Source: Lepidodermella squamata
Lineage: Eukaryota; Gastrotricha
Reading direction: 5' to 3'
Length of the DNA stretch: 64,000 nucleotides
NCBI GenBank assembly: GCA_047495785.1
Contig: JBLDXI010000024.1
Location: 3,162,001-3,226,000, forward strand
Positions 41,858-53,200 of the stretch are shown here, in pieces. The notes under the pieces are model-generated. The model was not told where the DNA came from. It ran no database searches and was given only the letters and a program-made list of their open reading frames with translations. How positions within the stretch are numbered: the first letter of the stretch is position 1; every line of letters starts with the position of its first letter. The translations under genes were made by a program, and so were the position numbers.

Positions 41858-42552
41858 TTTTTTAATAGTTTAGAAGTAAACTTTTTTTTTAAATCTTTCT
41901 GACTTGTTCCCACGAAATGCGAAAAAAATCTGAGTTGACAGAAAATACAGCCATTCCAGCGACGTTACCTAACTAGCATTCAATTAAAAGTAATGCAAAA
42001 TAATGGGTTTCGCTGATCGCTGAGAAGATGCTGACGAAATTGAAGCCAATTACTTTAGTCACGAAGTGACGCTTCTCTGCAAAATATTTTGATTGCAGAT
42101 TGCAGGTAGAAGTAAGATGATACAGACTTCGTGCTACCACGTGGTCGTAAGTTGAAACGCAAATCGTGGGTTGCAGTTTACAGATTGATTGAGTACAGGT
42201 TTTTCATCGGGCTCTCGTTATCTAACTTTTTCTTTAGGACATCGATCGCGGTGGCATGGGGCAGACTTGATTGATTGCAGTCTCAAGCGGTGATAAGTTT
42301 GTATCCATCAAGCTTGCGTAAAGTACTTGTTTACGAATGATGTTCATAATGTCAATTACAGATTTTTCATTCGGTGTTATCGTGATTTCCGCAGAATCAG
42401 TCATTCGTACAACTCGCCTTCCTTTCGCAGCACTAGGTAAGAAAAGCCAATGAAACCACAGACGAGCCTTTTGGTCCGAACATTTCGGAGTATTAGCATG
42501 AGAGTTCAAACAAAATGAAGGTGACATTGCTAAAGCAACTTGAAAACTTGAT
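41858..42552. other. Convergent 3' region between nuclear receptor and channel genes
   Basis: Both neighbours end into this 0.7-kb stretch. A 108-codon minus-strand frame (42234-42560) overlaps the channel stop codon, has no recognisable domain, and is treated as chance. Confidence 0.4.
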
Positions 42553-43887
42553 TCATTCAATCATTTTCAAACCGTAAGTTAGGAACACAATGAAGCCAAT
42601 TAAAAAAGAAATTATTCCAGTAATAAGATCAAACATTCTGATCATATTGATGCCGCTTTTCGAATCATGCGAGAAAACTCGTCTTTTTGCTATATCATAG
42701 TTAACTAGAAAACAAGCCGTAAGAGTGTAAATCGTCAAAATCACACAAATCACCATGAAAGCTACAACGATGTTGATCAGATAAACTTCTTGCGCAGTTC
42801 TAGGGATCAACGAGAAAATCATTGTCAAAACAACTGCCATGGATAGGTTAACAGTCACGCAAAATGTTGGTCTATCTGGGTGATGGGGGTCCATCAACAA
42901 CCCAACAATTTGTAGGAGAAACAGCGTTGTAGTCGGGACGAATACATTTCCAACATAATACTGGTATTTCCTTTTAAGAGTCAGATTCAAAGACACGTGA
43001 TGAAACCCGCCCGCGTCCCATGAAGATCCGTTGTAGCTGATAAATGTCCAGATATCATCATCTCGCAAGGGCACATACCCGTCTTGAATACCCACGGAAT
43101 CAATGTTGATGACGACTTCGTTCATCAGGTTTTCGTTCTCGATTTCGAACGTGCATGTGGCGTAGTCGAATGGGAACTTGGTGAAGCTGAATCCAAAGCA
43201 GACCGAAGTCATTGGTCGAACGCAATAGATGAGAAAACGAGGACCATCTCGCCGGAATGGCCGAACTTTTATCAGCTTTTCACTGAAAGGTTCAATCCTA
43301 ACTATAATCTTGATATATTAAAGATTCTAACTTACTCTCTTAAGGGTCGTGATTCTCCGATGGCGTTTACATGTTGCATATCTGGCCACCAGACCGAGTC
43401 GGCTGGAATTTCAAACTGAATGCGGTCCAGAATGCTTTGTGGCAAAGTTTCATAGCCAGGGAGCAGATCTGATCTGATATCTCTACCGCACGGCATGATC
43501 CAAAATGTTCGAAATATCATGGAAACGGTCATGCTTTGAAAAAAGATATAGCAAAGCACGAAAAATTGCTTAAAATACTCACCTCATCGCCAAATCATCA
43601 ATATCGTTAATGTAATTAAGAGCGGAGACTAGGTAACTTTTGATTGGGTCGCTGTAATTATTCGTCCTGAGATGCCACTCGGTTGGGAGATTGTTCGATT
43701 TCGCAATCGGGCATAGGTGGAAAAAGCGATCTCGTAAAATGTTGGCGTAGCTTTGATTGATGCTGAAATCTTCGTCGTCTTTGATAATGAACTGTGCAGA
43801 GACATTTCCGATTGTATCACCGAAAGTCATTGCAGGCATTCTCAAGAGCAAAATGAGGGCGAAGTTCAATATAATCATAATTTCCAT
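42553..43887 (-). CDS. Cys-loop ligand-gated ion channel subunit
   Basis: Three exons on the minus strand (43887-43583, 43533-43336, 43282-42553) give 409 residues. A signal peptide leads into the extracellular domain with VWWPDMQH (loop A region) and DDDIWTF (loop B region). The signature loop is CFGFSFTKFPFDYATC, which holds 14 residues between its cysteines where the family has 13. TM1 starts at YQYYVGN; TM2 is framed by HPDRPTF and IPRTAQE; TM3 and TM4 are clear. The M3-M4 loop has only about 25 residues, much shorter than in typical animal members. There is no vicinal Cys pair in loop C, so it is not an acetylcholine alpha-type subunit. Expected to form a pentameric plasma-membrane channel; ligand unknown. 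Related to the channel half of the gene at 56090-58560. Confidence 0.87.
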
Positions 43888-44634
43888 TGGAAAATATGTT
43901 ATTGAATAGTTTTTTAAATTGAGAGGAAATAACTGTCAGTTGTCAGTGATAATGTCTTCCGCGCCGCATTGGTTTGATTGCCGTGTTTGCAGAAGGAACA
44001 CAGGAATCGCAAATATCTGCACTGTTATTTGTATCCTTCAGCAATCAATACGAGACATCGATTGCTTCAGGGGACAATCGGAGTCGCTATACTCACTATA
44101 TACTCACTATATACTCACTATAACGGAAACTAACGTTTCCAGAAATACTTTGCACGAAAGCATGTTAAAATTCACCTCGGGACGTGTTTTTAACCTGATA
44201 TTGAATGATGCTAATGATTTTTCTATCTCGAGCGATGCGCGCATTCATCAACATTTAATCAATGAAAATTGAATATTCAAGTACTCCTTATTCTTTATCA
44301 AACCCAGCAAGGTTTTCTGATATCTAGATACAGGCAGAAGATGCTCGCGAATTCACATGCTTTTATCTCTTAAGAGGGCTTCATTGGCAAACAAAATGAA
44401 GTATGGCAGCGAATACGTGAAGACAGGCAATGAAAATACATATCTGCTTTTTACGAAAAACTTTTAGCAAGAATTTGAGTTTTCCAAAAAAATATTTCAT
44501 GATTATAGGGCTCTTTGCAGATTGCTTCCTTAAAATTGCAAAACAAAAATTATGGAATATTGATTTTACATTAACTTTATTTCAATCATCCCAGAATTCG
44601 AAAATTTATTTGTCACATTGTGTGTATAATCGAG
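43888..44634. other. Intergenic region with a short tandem repeat
   Basis: Between the divergent upstream side of the channel gene and the 3' end of the second reductase. Apart from the microsatellite at 44088-44123 nothing is supported. Confidence 0.4.
44088..44123. repeat. Microsatellite, 11-bp unit x3
   Basis: Three adjacent copies of TATATACTCAC, the first one truncated at its 5' end. Confidence 0.85.
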
Positions 44635-45618
44635 TTAATGACTTCCAGCTTGAGCATGCGGATAGTCCGGATGCTCCTTGATACCAGGCAGGCTGACCCA
44701 ACTGAGACGAGTATCCAAGTCCAAAGCAGCAATCGTTTTCATTTCTTCGTCGCTAAGCTCGAAGTCAAACACATTAATGTTTTCAGCAATACGCGATGGC
44801 GTTACACTCTTGGGAATGACGTAGACGCCGCGTTGAATCTGCCAGCGCAGAATAACCTGAGCCGCGTTCTTGCTATGGTTCCGGGCAATCTCGTTAAGGG
44901 TACCATCTTCCAACCAATTTTTGCTACCCATAGACTGACCATTCGGCATCATTGGCGACCCAAATTGGCTGTAGGCAGTGATAGCAATACCCTGCTTCTG
45001 GCAATAATCGATCAGCTTCGTGTTCTGGAACCCTGGGTGCGACTCGATTTGGTTCATCGCTGGTTTGACCGTGGCGACCTTCAACACTCTAGCGACTTGG
45101 GCAATGTTCATATTGGATACTCCGATTGACTTAGCCAAGCCCAATTTAACGCATTGCTCCATCGCTCCCCAAGTATCTTCGATCTTCGTTTTCAAGTCCA
45201 GGGCGACCTTCCCTTCAGCTGTGAAAGCTACAGGTTGGCCGGGTGGAGGCGGCTGCATCGCAGCAGGGAAGTGCATCAAGTAAAGGTCAACGTAGTTAGT
45301 CTTCAGCCGCTTAAGCTGGCCCTTCAGGGTTTCGACAACCAAATCCGGTCTAGCTTGAGTTGGGAATAGCTTAGTCGTCAGGAAAATGTCGCTACGCTTC
45401 ACTTCCCCAGACCGGTAGAGTTCCTCAAGGGTTTCGCCGATGATATGCTCGTTCTCGTAGGCATAGGCAGTGTCGATGTGACGGTAGCCAGCAGCAATAG
45501 CGGCTTTGAGACCGTTTTTCAATTCATCGGCGTTTTTCGACAGGTAAGTGCCGTAGCCAACAAGCGGGCACTGTTGGCCAGACCAGGCGAGGAGCTTTCC
45601 GACTCGAACTGATGACAT
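44635..45618 (-). CDS. Aldo-keto reductase, stand-alone copy
   Basis: A 327-residue intronless reductase. Catalytic tetrad in order: Asp and Tyr in GYRHIDTAYAYENE, Lys in LTTKLF, His in YLMHFP; cofactor-site signature IPKSVTPSRIAEN. It shares the fold, length and tail (GIKEHPDYPHAQAGSH) with the reductase nested in the glutamate receptor gene 30 kb away, so the two are paralogues. It differs by a Pro-rich insertion (PPPPGQP) in the loop after the catalytic His, near the substrate pocket. Cytosolic NAD(P)H-dependent carbonyl reduction is expected; substrate unknown. Confidence 0.93.
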   Translation of the reverse strand: MSSVRVGKLLAWSGQQCPLVGYGTYLSKNADELKNGLKAAIAAGYRHIDTAYAYENEHIIGETLEELYRSGEVKRSDIFLTTKLFPTQARPDLVVETLKGQLKRLKTNYVDLYLMHFPAAMQPPPPGQPVAFTAEGKVALDLKTKIEDTWGAMEQCVKLGLAKSIGVSNMNIAQVARVLKVATVKPAMNQIESHPGFQNTKLIDYCQKQGIAITAYSQFGSPMMPNGQSMGSKNWLEDGTLNEIARNHSKNAAQVILRWQIQRGVYVIPKSVTPSRIAENINVFDFELSDEEMKTIAALDLDTRLSWVSLPGIKEHPDYPHAQAGSH

Positions 45619-46347
45619 CTTTAACTGCTAAAAAATGGCCTTCTTTTTGGAAATGTTGCAAGGTTTTTTCGGACTTGCGATAAAGAAAACGTGCTGCGTG
45701 GTAAGAGTCAGTAAAATGGGTGAAATCAGCATTGGTAGGTTCAATTCAAGATTAGAATACAGCGGCCGGTCTAACGTTTGCTTCTGATAACATTTCAACC
45801 ATTTGTTCCAGATAAATTTGTGCCGAAAATGAAAAAGGACGAAATTTAGGCTTCAGCAAAAAAATATTATGAGAGTCTAATCACATGAGAGTCTTGGATG
45901 GCAGTTAAACGCAGATTTGGAAGTGATCTCAATTTCAATTTCCATTTTTTGTTTTTTTCAACAAAATGTATCCTGTCATTGATTTTCAGTAATTTTCCAC
46001 ATTGGGACTTATCGAGGCACTCTTTCGGTAAGATCCGAGCCATTTATCGTTGGACTCTGTCTGCTCTATGTTCTAGTAGTCAATAATTGATGAAGACATC
46101 AACCATTCCAAATATTGATTGAAGGCGTATTTTCCGCCATAAAAATCGATGCACCGAGTAAGCCAGTCTATGCTCTGTTTCCAGTCAAATAAACTGTAAT
46201 ACGTGCAAAACTTACAGCAGTCTATCCAAAATGTTGTAAAAATTATCGGCAACGTTTGTTTGCTGCGTCACCCCGTCACTCTTTCCTACTTTTTGATTTT
46301 CCAATTATGGAATGTAGGCTTTCAATTAAAATTTTGATTGCTGAAAA
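45619..46347. other. Intergenic region upstream of the reductase
   Basis: About 0.7 kb, AT rich, no gene supported. Confidence 0.4.
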
Positions 46348-46482
46348 ATGCCACCTGGCGCAGGGGGCGAGAGCGTACCGGATTTGGAGGAGTGTGAAGC
46401 TGGGGGTACGCATGAAGAAACAACTGCTGAAGACGGCTCAACGGTATGCTCCAAGTGTGGCAAAACGATCCCAAAGTCGTGA
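46348..46482 (+). CDS. Possible small gene or terminal exon with a CxxC pair
   Basis: A 44-codon frame MPPGAGGESVPDLEECEAGG... ending VCSKCGKTIPKS, with coding-like base use unlike the AT-rich flanks, and an AATAAA at 46530-46535 just after the stop. The CSKCGK string resembles half of a zinc ribbon. It could be a small protein, the last exon of a longer gene, or chance. I do not recognise it. Confidence 0.3.
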   Translation: MPPGAGGESVPDLEECEAGGTHEETTAEDGSTVCSKCGKTIPKS

Positions 46483-46569
46483 CCTCATTCTAATTATTTA
46501 GCAAAATTAAAAAAATAGCTATAGTTCACAATAAAGAGACTCTTTGTTTCATTTGTAAAAAGCGGCCTT

Positions 46570-49500
46570 TCAATGACGTGTCAAGTTTTCAGCAGTGGTA
46601 CCACTGCTGCTGTTATCGTTATTGAAGGAAACGATCGAAGTTTTGTTAGACCTGCTTTGCCACGAGTCGTTTGAAGCATCATTTCTAACAAGTTCCGATA
46701 GAAACTTCCTTTATACTTCAATTGGAAACAACTTACGATTGGCCCTCTAGAGCACCATACATTCCGAATGCAATCAAAGAGCTCAGCATTCCGAAAAGCA
46801 GGTAGATTCCAAGGAAGAACCAAAAAGCATTCTATTATTGAACCACCTTACAATTTATTCAAAAATGTGTTTGCGAAATCCTTACCATCGCCCCGACAAG
46901 TTCGCCACAGGCAAAGCCATCGGCAATCCCGTCGTACAAAGCATAAACCGGGTACAAATGACCAACATCTTTCGTCAGGCCATTGAACAAGTTGTCGATT
47001 ATCATCCTTAGCACATAGCTGATTTCATCTTTCAGCAAATTGATAAGCTGCTGGAAGTAAGCCTCGACCCCAGTGAAAATCGCAACTGTATCATCCCGCT
47101 TTTGCTGCAGCTCAGATAGGGCGTCGGTTAACCCTCCTAGCGAAGCCACAAAAATCGGTAGCTGAATTAGGAAATCACTAAGGGCGACTTTGTATTGCTG
47201 GGCGGACGCTAGATCGGGGGAACTAGCCATATTTCCGAAATTTGACGACATAGCCATGCTGTTGATCATGCAAGTTGTGCATGTTTTGAGGGTTTCATTC
47301 ATTCGAGAGGCTGCGTATAAATCGACTCCATTTATCACCGTTTGAAAATAGCCGTAACTAGATGAGACTTTTGTCATGTTAGCCATGTATTGCCGAAGCA
47401 CCGGGGTGTAAACATTGAGAGAAGCACTAAGTTTCAGGTATTTCAACTCCTTCAATTCCTTCACGAAAGTTGTGTTTTCCAATCGAAGGAATTCATTCAG
47501 CGTCATGTCATCAGCCGCTGCTCGGAAGACGTCGGCAATTTTGAAATTCAGCAGTTTTGGGTCGATAGAGTCAACCAGTTTCCCGATGCAATTCGGCAGC
47601 ACTTTCCTGACAAAGTCTTTACCGAGGATTTGGTCGAATTCGGCGTAATCGTCGTTGCGTATGGTCTTGCATAGAGCTTTATCGAGGAAACCGCCAGCAT
47701 AAAAATGGCCAATAGCCAACAAACAGAGAAGAGGGCCAGCAAAGGCAACGTAAATGCTTGCGCCACTACAAAAAATATGAAAAAAATTTAAAATTTTGAA
47801 TTCAAGTCGGAAAGTTTAGATGCAGGATTAAATTAGGATCAAAACTTTCATATAAAAGGTTCTACTTTCAGAAGAAACTTACGCTACTAAGAACCCACAT
47901 CCTGCTTTCCTCAGGCGAGACGGTGATCTAGTGCGGAGTCTTTGATCCAGCGAACTGGAAGATTTCATCCCAAGGTGAATCAAGAGGCAAATGCAGCCAA
48001 TAACCATTAGGGCTAAGCTCACCGCTGCCACTATAAGCAGGACAATAGTAACAATATGGCGGTAAAAGAAGGCCCACAGAATCTGGTAGATCACATCCCA
48101 AGACGGCGAAGCATTTTGCGGCTCTGGGGTTGTCGTCGGCTGAAAACCCGAGCCGTTCCCGATGGGCATAATTATGCCAGAGAAATTGAAAAACTCAACG
48201 CCGTTAACTATTATTGTCGTGGGAGGGGGTGGAATGTCCTCGCAAGATCCGCCATTGATCACCGGAGAGACTCTTTTTTCATACCAACCAGTGTAGTAGC
48301 TCACAACGCTATTAAAATCCGCCATGAGTGAATCTTTCAGCCCCGTAAGTTGAGCAGTTAACGCTCGCTGATCAACAGCTATTGAGCCGAATTTAACTGA
48401 AGCCAAGTCTTCATACATTTTGTTTAAGGTTGCGAATGTGTTATTGACTCGGTTGAAGTTGTAGAGCCGATAAATTGCGTCATTGCCGTAGTCATTCGTA
48501 AAAGCCCAGTTTGAAGGTGGATTAGGAAAAACGCAACTTTCGCAAGACGGGCTACTGGAGTTTCGGATACAGGCCAAACTATTTTGAGCGATATTGCGGC
48601 ACAAATTGCTTTGAATCGACCGTACCTGACCAGGGTTGTTCCTCCACTGAGAGATATTCGCGTCTAATTTCGCCATTTTCGCTATAATCGGGTCGATTTC
48701 GTTGAGTCGGTTCTCAATCGGTCGTAGCACCGCACTGTCCCAAGTGAAAGCTAGGAAAATTGCGCTCATAGCAGAGGATTTTTGCGCCAACTCTAGAACA
48801 GTGCCCATATCATTGAAAATCCCTCCAAGAGACTCTAAGGCTTTAAGGCCGAATTCCAGTTTCCCGCTCAGATCTTGCATGATGACACTACCGACGTTGC
48901 TAAAATCGCCGGTAAATCCGTTGATGATGATGTCAATGTCTGCGTAGGCGGAACTTATAACCGAGGAAGTTCGATTTAGGGAATAAGTGAAAGAATCATT
49001 GAAATAAAACGATCCTCCCAGGCCAAAACCGCCGAATAGGCAAAATACGATAATAATGACTGCCATAGCGATGTTGCAGTTTGTTGGCGTGTCAGAGACT
49101 TCAACAGGGGCCGAAGAAGTGAAACTCGGGAATTTATTGAAGTTTTTAGGCGAAAATTTGCTGTAGCCATTGCTTTGGCTCAGCTGAGCTTTTGTTAGCA
49201 AATCTGGGTTGTAGCCACCGCGAGTTCTCCTTGTTTGTTGGCACCGTTTTGCGCCGTAGTAGATGAGGCCGGCTGATAGGGGGATTACGATGATGATCAT
49301 GATTAGACTGAAAATTCCGATGGCGAGGAAGCCGCGGCAATTCAGGATTGCGTCGACTGTTGTTGGGGTGATTCTTGATAGATCGCCGGAATCAATGACA
49401 TCTTTGACGACTCTCCTCACGAAATCTATTAGGAAATGGAATGCAAAATAGAGTAAACTCAGGATAGACTGACTTCCTAAGACCCTAATCCCAGTTTCGG

Positions 49501-49875
49501 AATTTTTTGAATTCCCTAATTGGAGAACCTCCTAGCGTGATAAATGCTTTATTTCTCGCAGAACGGAAACGACTGAAAGTTGTTCGAAAAAGCACATGTT
49601 TTGGAATCCAATTCTGAAGTATTCAAAGCCAAACACTTACCTCTTGGCACAGTGCTTGGTTCAGCTGCTTCGATCACCGAGCTGACAAATCTGTATAGAT
49701 TTGGCCATGAAGCTATCGGACTGTAGCCCTCCAACTGAAGCGGCGGTCTTGCAGTTTTTTGCGCGAAGTTGTACGGCGGAATCGATATGGTCCAATCCGG
49801 GCTTAGCGTATTACCATTCATCGATACCGCCGGCGCTCTCAGCACATCCTTTAACGCGTTAGGAAGTGTTGCCAT
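46570..49875 (-). CDS. Prominin-like pentaspan membrane protein, copy 1
   Basis: Five minus-strand exons (49875-49641, 49425-47883, 47765-46886, 46831-46737, 46708-46570) join in frame to 963 residues. The pattern is that of prominins: an N-terminal segment (SPDWTISIPPYNF), TM1 (GIFSLIMIIIVIPLSAGLIY), a short basic loop, TM2 (IIIVFCLFGGFGLGGSFYF) followed by NDSFTYSLNRTSSVI, a large loop with clustered Cys (SLCRNIAQNSLACIRN, SCESC), TM3 and TM4, a second large loop beginning CKTI, and a last helix in a separate 95-bp exon (NAFWFFLGIYLLFGMLSS). Prominins bind cholesterol and shape membrane protrusions and cilia. No signal peptide is seen at this start, unlike known prominins, so an upstream exon may be missing. 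Paralogue of the next gene. Confidence 0.68.
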
Positions 49876-50295
49876 AACTATTTTACGGCTTAGCAGTTGT
49901 TTTTTTCATTGATGCAACAGTAGTACTCCATTCATTGAAGCGGCGGAGGGGTGATAGAAAGTAATTAACGCCCATTGTGAGTAGGTGAGCTGCTGCCCTC
50001 AGCTGGTGTATTTCGCGTGGTTGTGGTTTAGCTCAGACAGGTCACCCCTTATGATACTCATAAACAATGCAAGCTGTCATCAAGAAAGATGCGTTGTTAT
50101 GCTAGCATCAAGTGCTTGATAAGCGACATTTTATGATGAGCAGAAGCGTTTTTTTGTTTAGTTTCTCTCCAGCGCATTGGGTTTTTTCTTCTTTTGATGC
50201 GAATGTAAAGCCGATTATATCTCAATGATACACTTTTTGAGTTGTTGTCGAGAAAAATACTTTTTTATTTCTATAAAATGAGCAGATGAAAGGAG
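49876..50295. other. Intergenic region between the two prominin-like genes
   Basis: About 420 bp holding the 3' end of copy 2 and presumably the promoter of copy 1. No other feature is seen. Confidence 0.4.
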
Positions 50296-53200
50296 CTAAA
50301 CAACGGTAGCTTTTTCGTAGCCATCTTCTTCTTCTTCTTCTTCTTTTTCGTCGCTTTTGATTGAGTATATACCAGAGTCGTCGTTCTTGCCAGCGCGGCT
50401 CAATCGCCACATTAACTTGGGCGGTTCATTTGAAGGAGCGTCATTTCTGTGAAAAAAGGAAACTTGAAATAAAACTATAGGAAGTAGAAGTAGTAAAGTA
50501 CCTATAGCTTTTTAGGGCTCCGTATGTTGCGAATAATAGCAATGAGGAAACAGTTGCAAAAAGCTCGAAGATTCCGGCGAAAAACCAGAACGCATTCTAT
50601 ACCGATCAAAAAAGAAACGTTGTAACAGAATCCTTTTGGATTTTTGGAGCTTCTCGGGTTGCAAATAAGAGATTCCTCTGAACCACTCCATTCTGACTGA
50701 AATTCTGTATGTACCCATTGCAGTGAGAATGAGGGGTATCGCACCCCCCATTTCGAGCGATCCCGGCAGAATAACCCAAAGAACAGGTGAGGATACCCTT
50801 TAGTCCAGAACAGACGCGAAGTACTAGGAACTAGGATCCACGAGCTATGGGGTATGTTCGGGCCCAAATTGTATGATCAAAGGGCCCGCGGTGTTTCTTT
50901 GGGGGGTTTCCACTTTGGCCTTCAGAACGGAGGGGTAAGATATCACCCATCGCCCCCGGTGCTTCGCGCTCTGGTCCAGAAATTTGTGTCGCATTGCCCT
51001 GTTCAAAGACTTCAGGGATTTTTAAGGATTCTACTTCGCACACTGGCCCTGAAAATGAATACTTTTGAACCTTGATAAATTGAGAGCCTAGTTATGTATC
51101 TGACAAGCTAAGCGACAACCATTTCCATGAACATACTTACCATGGAACCGATGAGTTCGATGCAAGCATAGTCTTTAGCTAGGCCATGGTAAAGCTTGTA
51201 AGCCGGTCCCATGTGCCCAATATCCTTCGAAATCCCGTTGAACAGCTCATCAAGCAGCAAATCAATGATGTAAACAATTTCCTGCCGAACAAGCTTGACA
51301 ACCGACACGAAATACTGCTCAACTTCCTGCATTACCACCAGTGTTTCGTCCTTTCTATCCATAGCGAAACCAAATCCAGCTATCAGCGAATCAACATTGG
51401 CGTAGAGAAGCGATATTTGCTTCAGGAATTCAGTCATTGTTAACCGGAAATTTTGAGCAAAAGCTAATTGTTGGCTAATCACTGGGTTATTCGCATTTCT
51501 CGACGTCGCGATGTTTGTTATCAAACAACTTGTGCAGGTTTTCAGGGTATTGTTGAGCGCCAGAGATTCGTCCAAGTCCACTCCGTTTAGGATACCCTGT
51601 AGATAGCCTTGTGATGCTGTTAGACGAGTTAAATTGCTCAAATAGGCAAGAGTTGCGTTGTTGACGATTTTCAGCTGAGTTTTAACGTCAAAATACTTCA
51701 AAGTTCGAACATCATCGACAAACGTTGTGTTCTCCAGCCGGAGAAATTGATTGATGGTCAAGTCTTCACGAGCAGCTTCGATCAGGGCTGGAATCGATAG
51801 TCGATCGAAGAAATCTGCATCGATTGATTTGATCAGTTTTCCTACGCAGTGCGGTACGACTCGTTCGACAAATCTGTCGCCGAGGATTCGGTCGAATTCG
51901 GCGTAGTTTTCAGTTCGAATCGTGTGGCAGACTGATTTTTCGACAAATCCACCGGCCAGGAAGTGGGCGATCATGATGAGGATGAGAAGAGGCCCGACAA
52001 ATGCAACATGAATCACTGCACCCCTGAATAATAATCATAGCGAAAAGTGGTTATAAAAATATTATTGCATTGCTAATGAGAGAATTCAGAGCTTGAAAAA
52101 TAATTAGCATGATTTTACGTGATAAACTAAGGAATTCGATTGGGGAGAAATTGGAAGATTTAACCAAATTTTCGAAATCTCGGTACTTCGCAGGGTCCTT
52201 TCTAAAATGTGATGGGCGTGCAAGGGATCACTGATAATTTAATTTTCCAGGCCTAAATGTCCCTTTTCGAGGTGAATGAAAACCGGAGAATGTGTCCCCA
52301 TTCGTTTAAATAATGCCGAAAATTACCGAAACAGTTACCGTCGGGTATTTCCGGGTTTTCTACAGTAGCTTTGGTATTTCTTCTGTGAACCCACAGAAAA
52401 AGGATCAGGTTTAATTCTGGAGCTCAAATTTTCGGAAAATAATATAATTAGAAATTATCATTAAATTTTCTAATTATTACATTTTTAGATTTTCAGAAAT
52501 ATTCAATGAATTACTAGCCAGAGAGTTTCACTCTATTTGAACCATTTCGGTTCTATGAATTCCCCAAATTTTTTAGTTGGCTATTTTGCACATTGTATAA
52601 TAGGGAAAGCTTTTGTCTTTAATTTGCTGCATATAAAACATCACACTTACGATATGACGAATTTTCTGCCGATTTTTCCCAATTTTTCATGATTATTCTC
52701 CTGGCCAAGCTCGTTCGAAAACTGGTAGAATATGATCAAACACGCCGCTCCAGCAACCATCAGCACCAAGCTAACAACACCGAGCGACATTAAAATAATC
52801 GCAATAACATGCCGAATCGTCGCTCCTTTGTCGATTTCATCGTAAATCGCCGAATTCTCCGACTTATTCACCGGCACTTCGACTGAGGACGAAGCTAAAG
52901 CAGGCAACATTTGAATCGGCGGAATTGCCGTAGTCGTAAAAGCTGGTTCAGCATCCAGCTTCTTCTCATCACTCGGACTCCCGAATAATGTGAAGTTAAT
53001 TTTCGTAAAATTCCCATCGCAATTCGTGCCTTTGATAACCGGCTCCAAATACTGCGCATACCAGGTCAAATAGTAATCAACCAAAGTTGAAACGTCCGCG
53101 CTCAAGGAATCCTGAAGGCCACCCAATTTCGCCAGCAAAATGTCCTGGCTAACACTGATATTGCTGAACTGAACCCTGTTAAACTCATCGAATTGCCTTT

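Noticed and set aside
42234-42560. 108-codon minus-strand frame overlapping the end of the Cys-loop channel gene
   Set aside because: It overlaps the stop codon of the channel in another frame, has no known domain or splice support, and is best taken as chance within the 3' UTR.
50222-50410. Arg/Lys-rich minus-strand frame (RRKRRRRRRRWLRK)
   Set aside because: It is the out-of-frame reading of the GAA-rich acidic tail exon of prominin-like copy 2.
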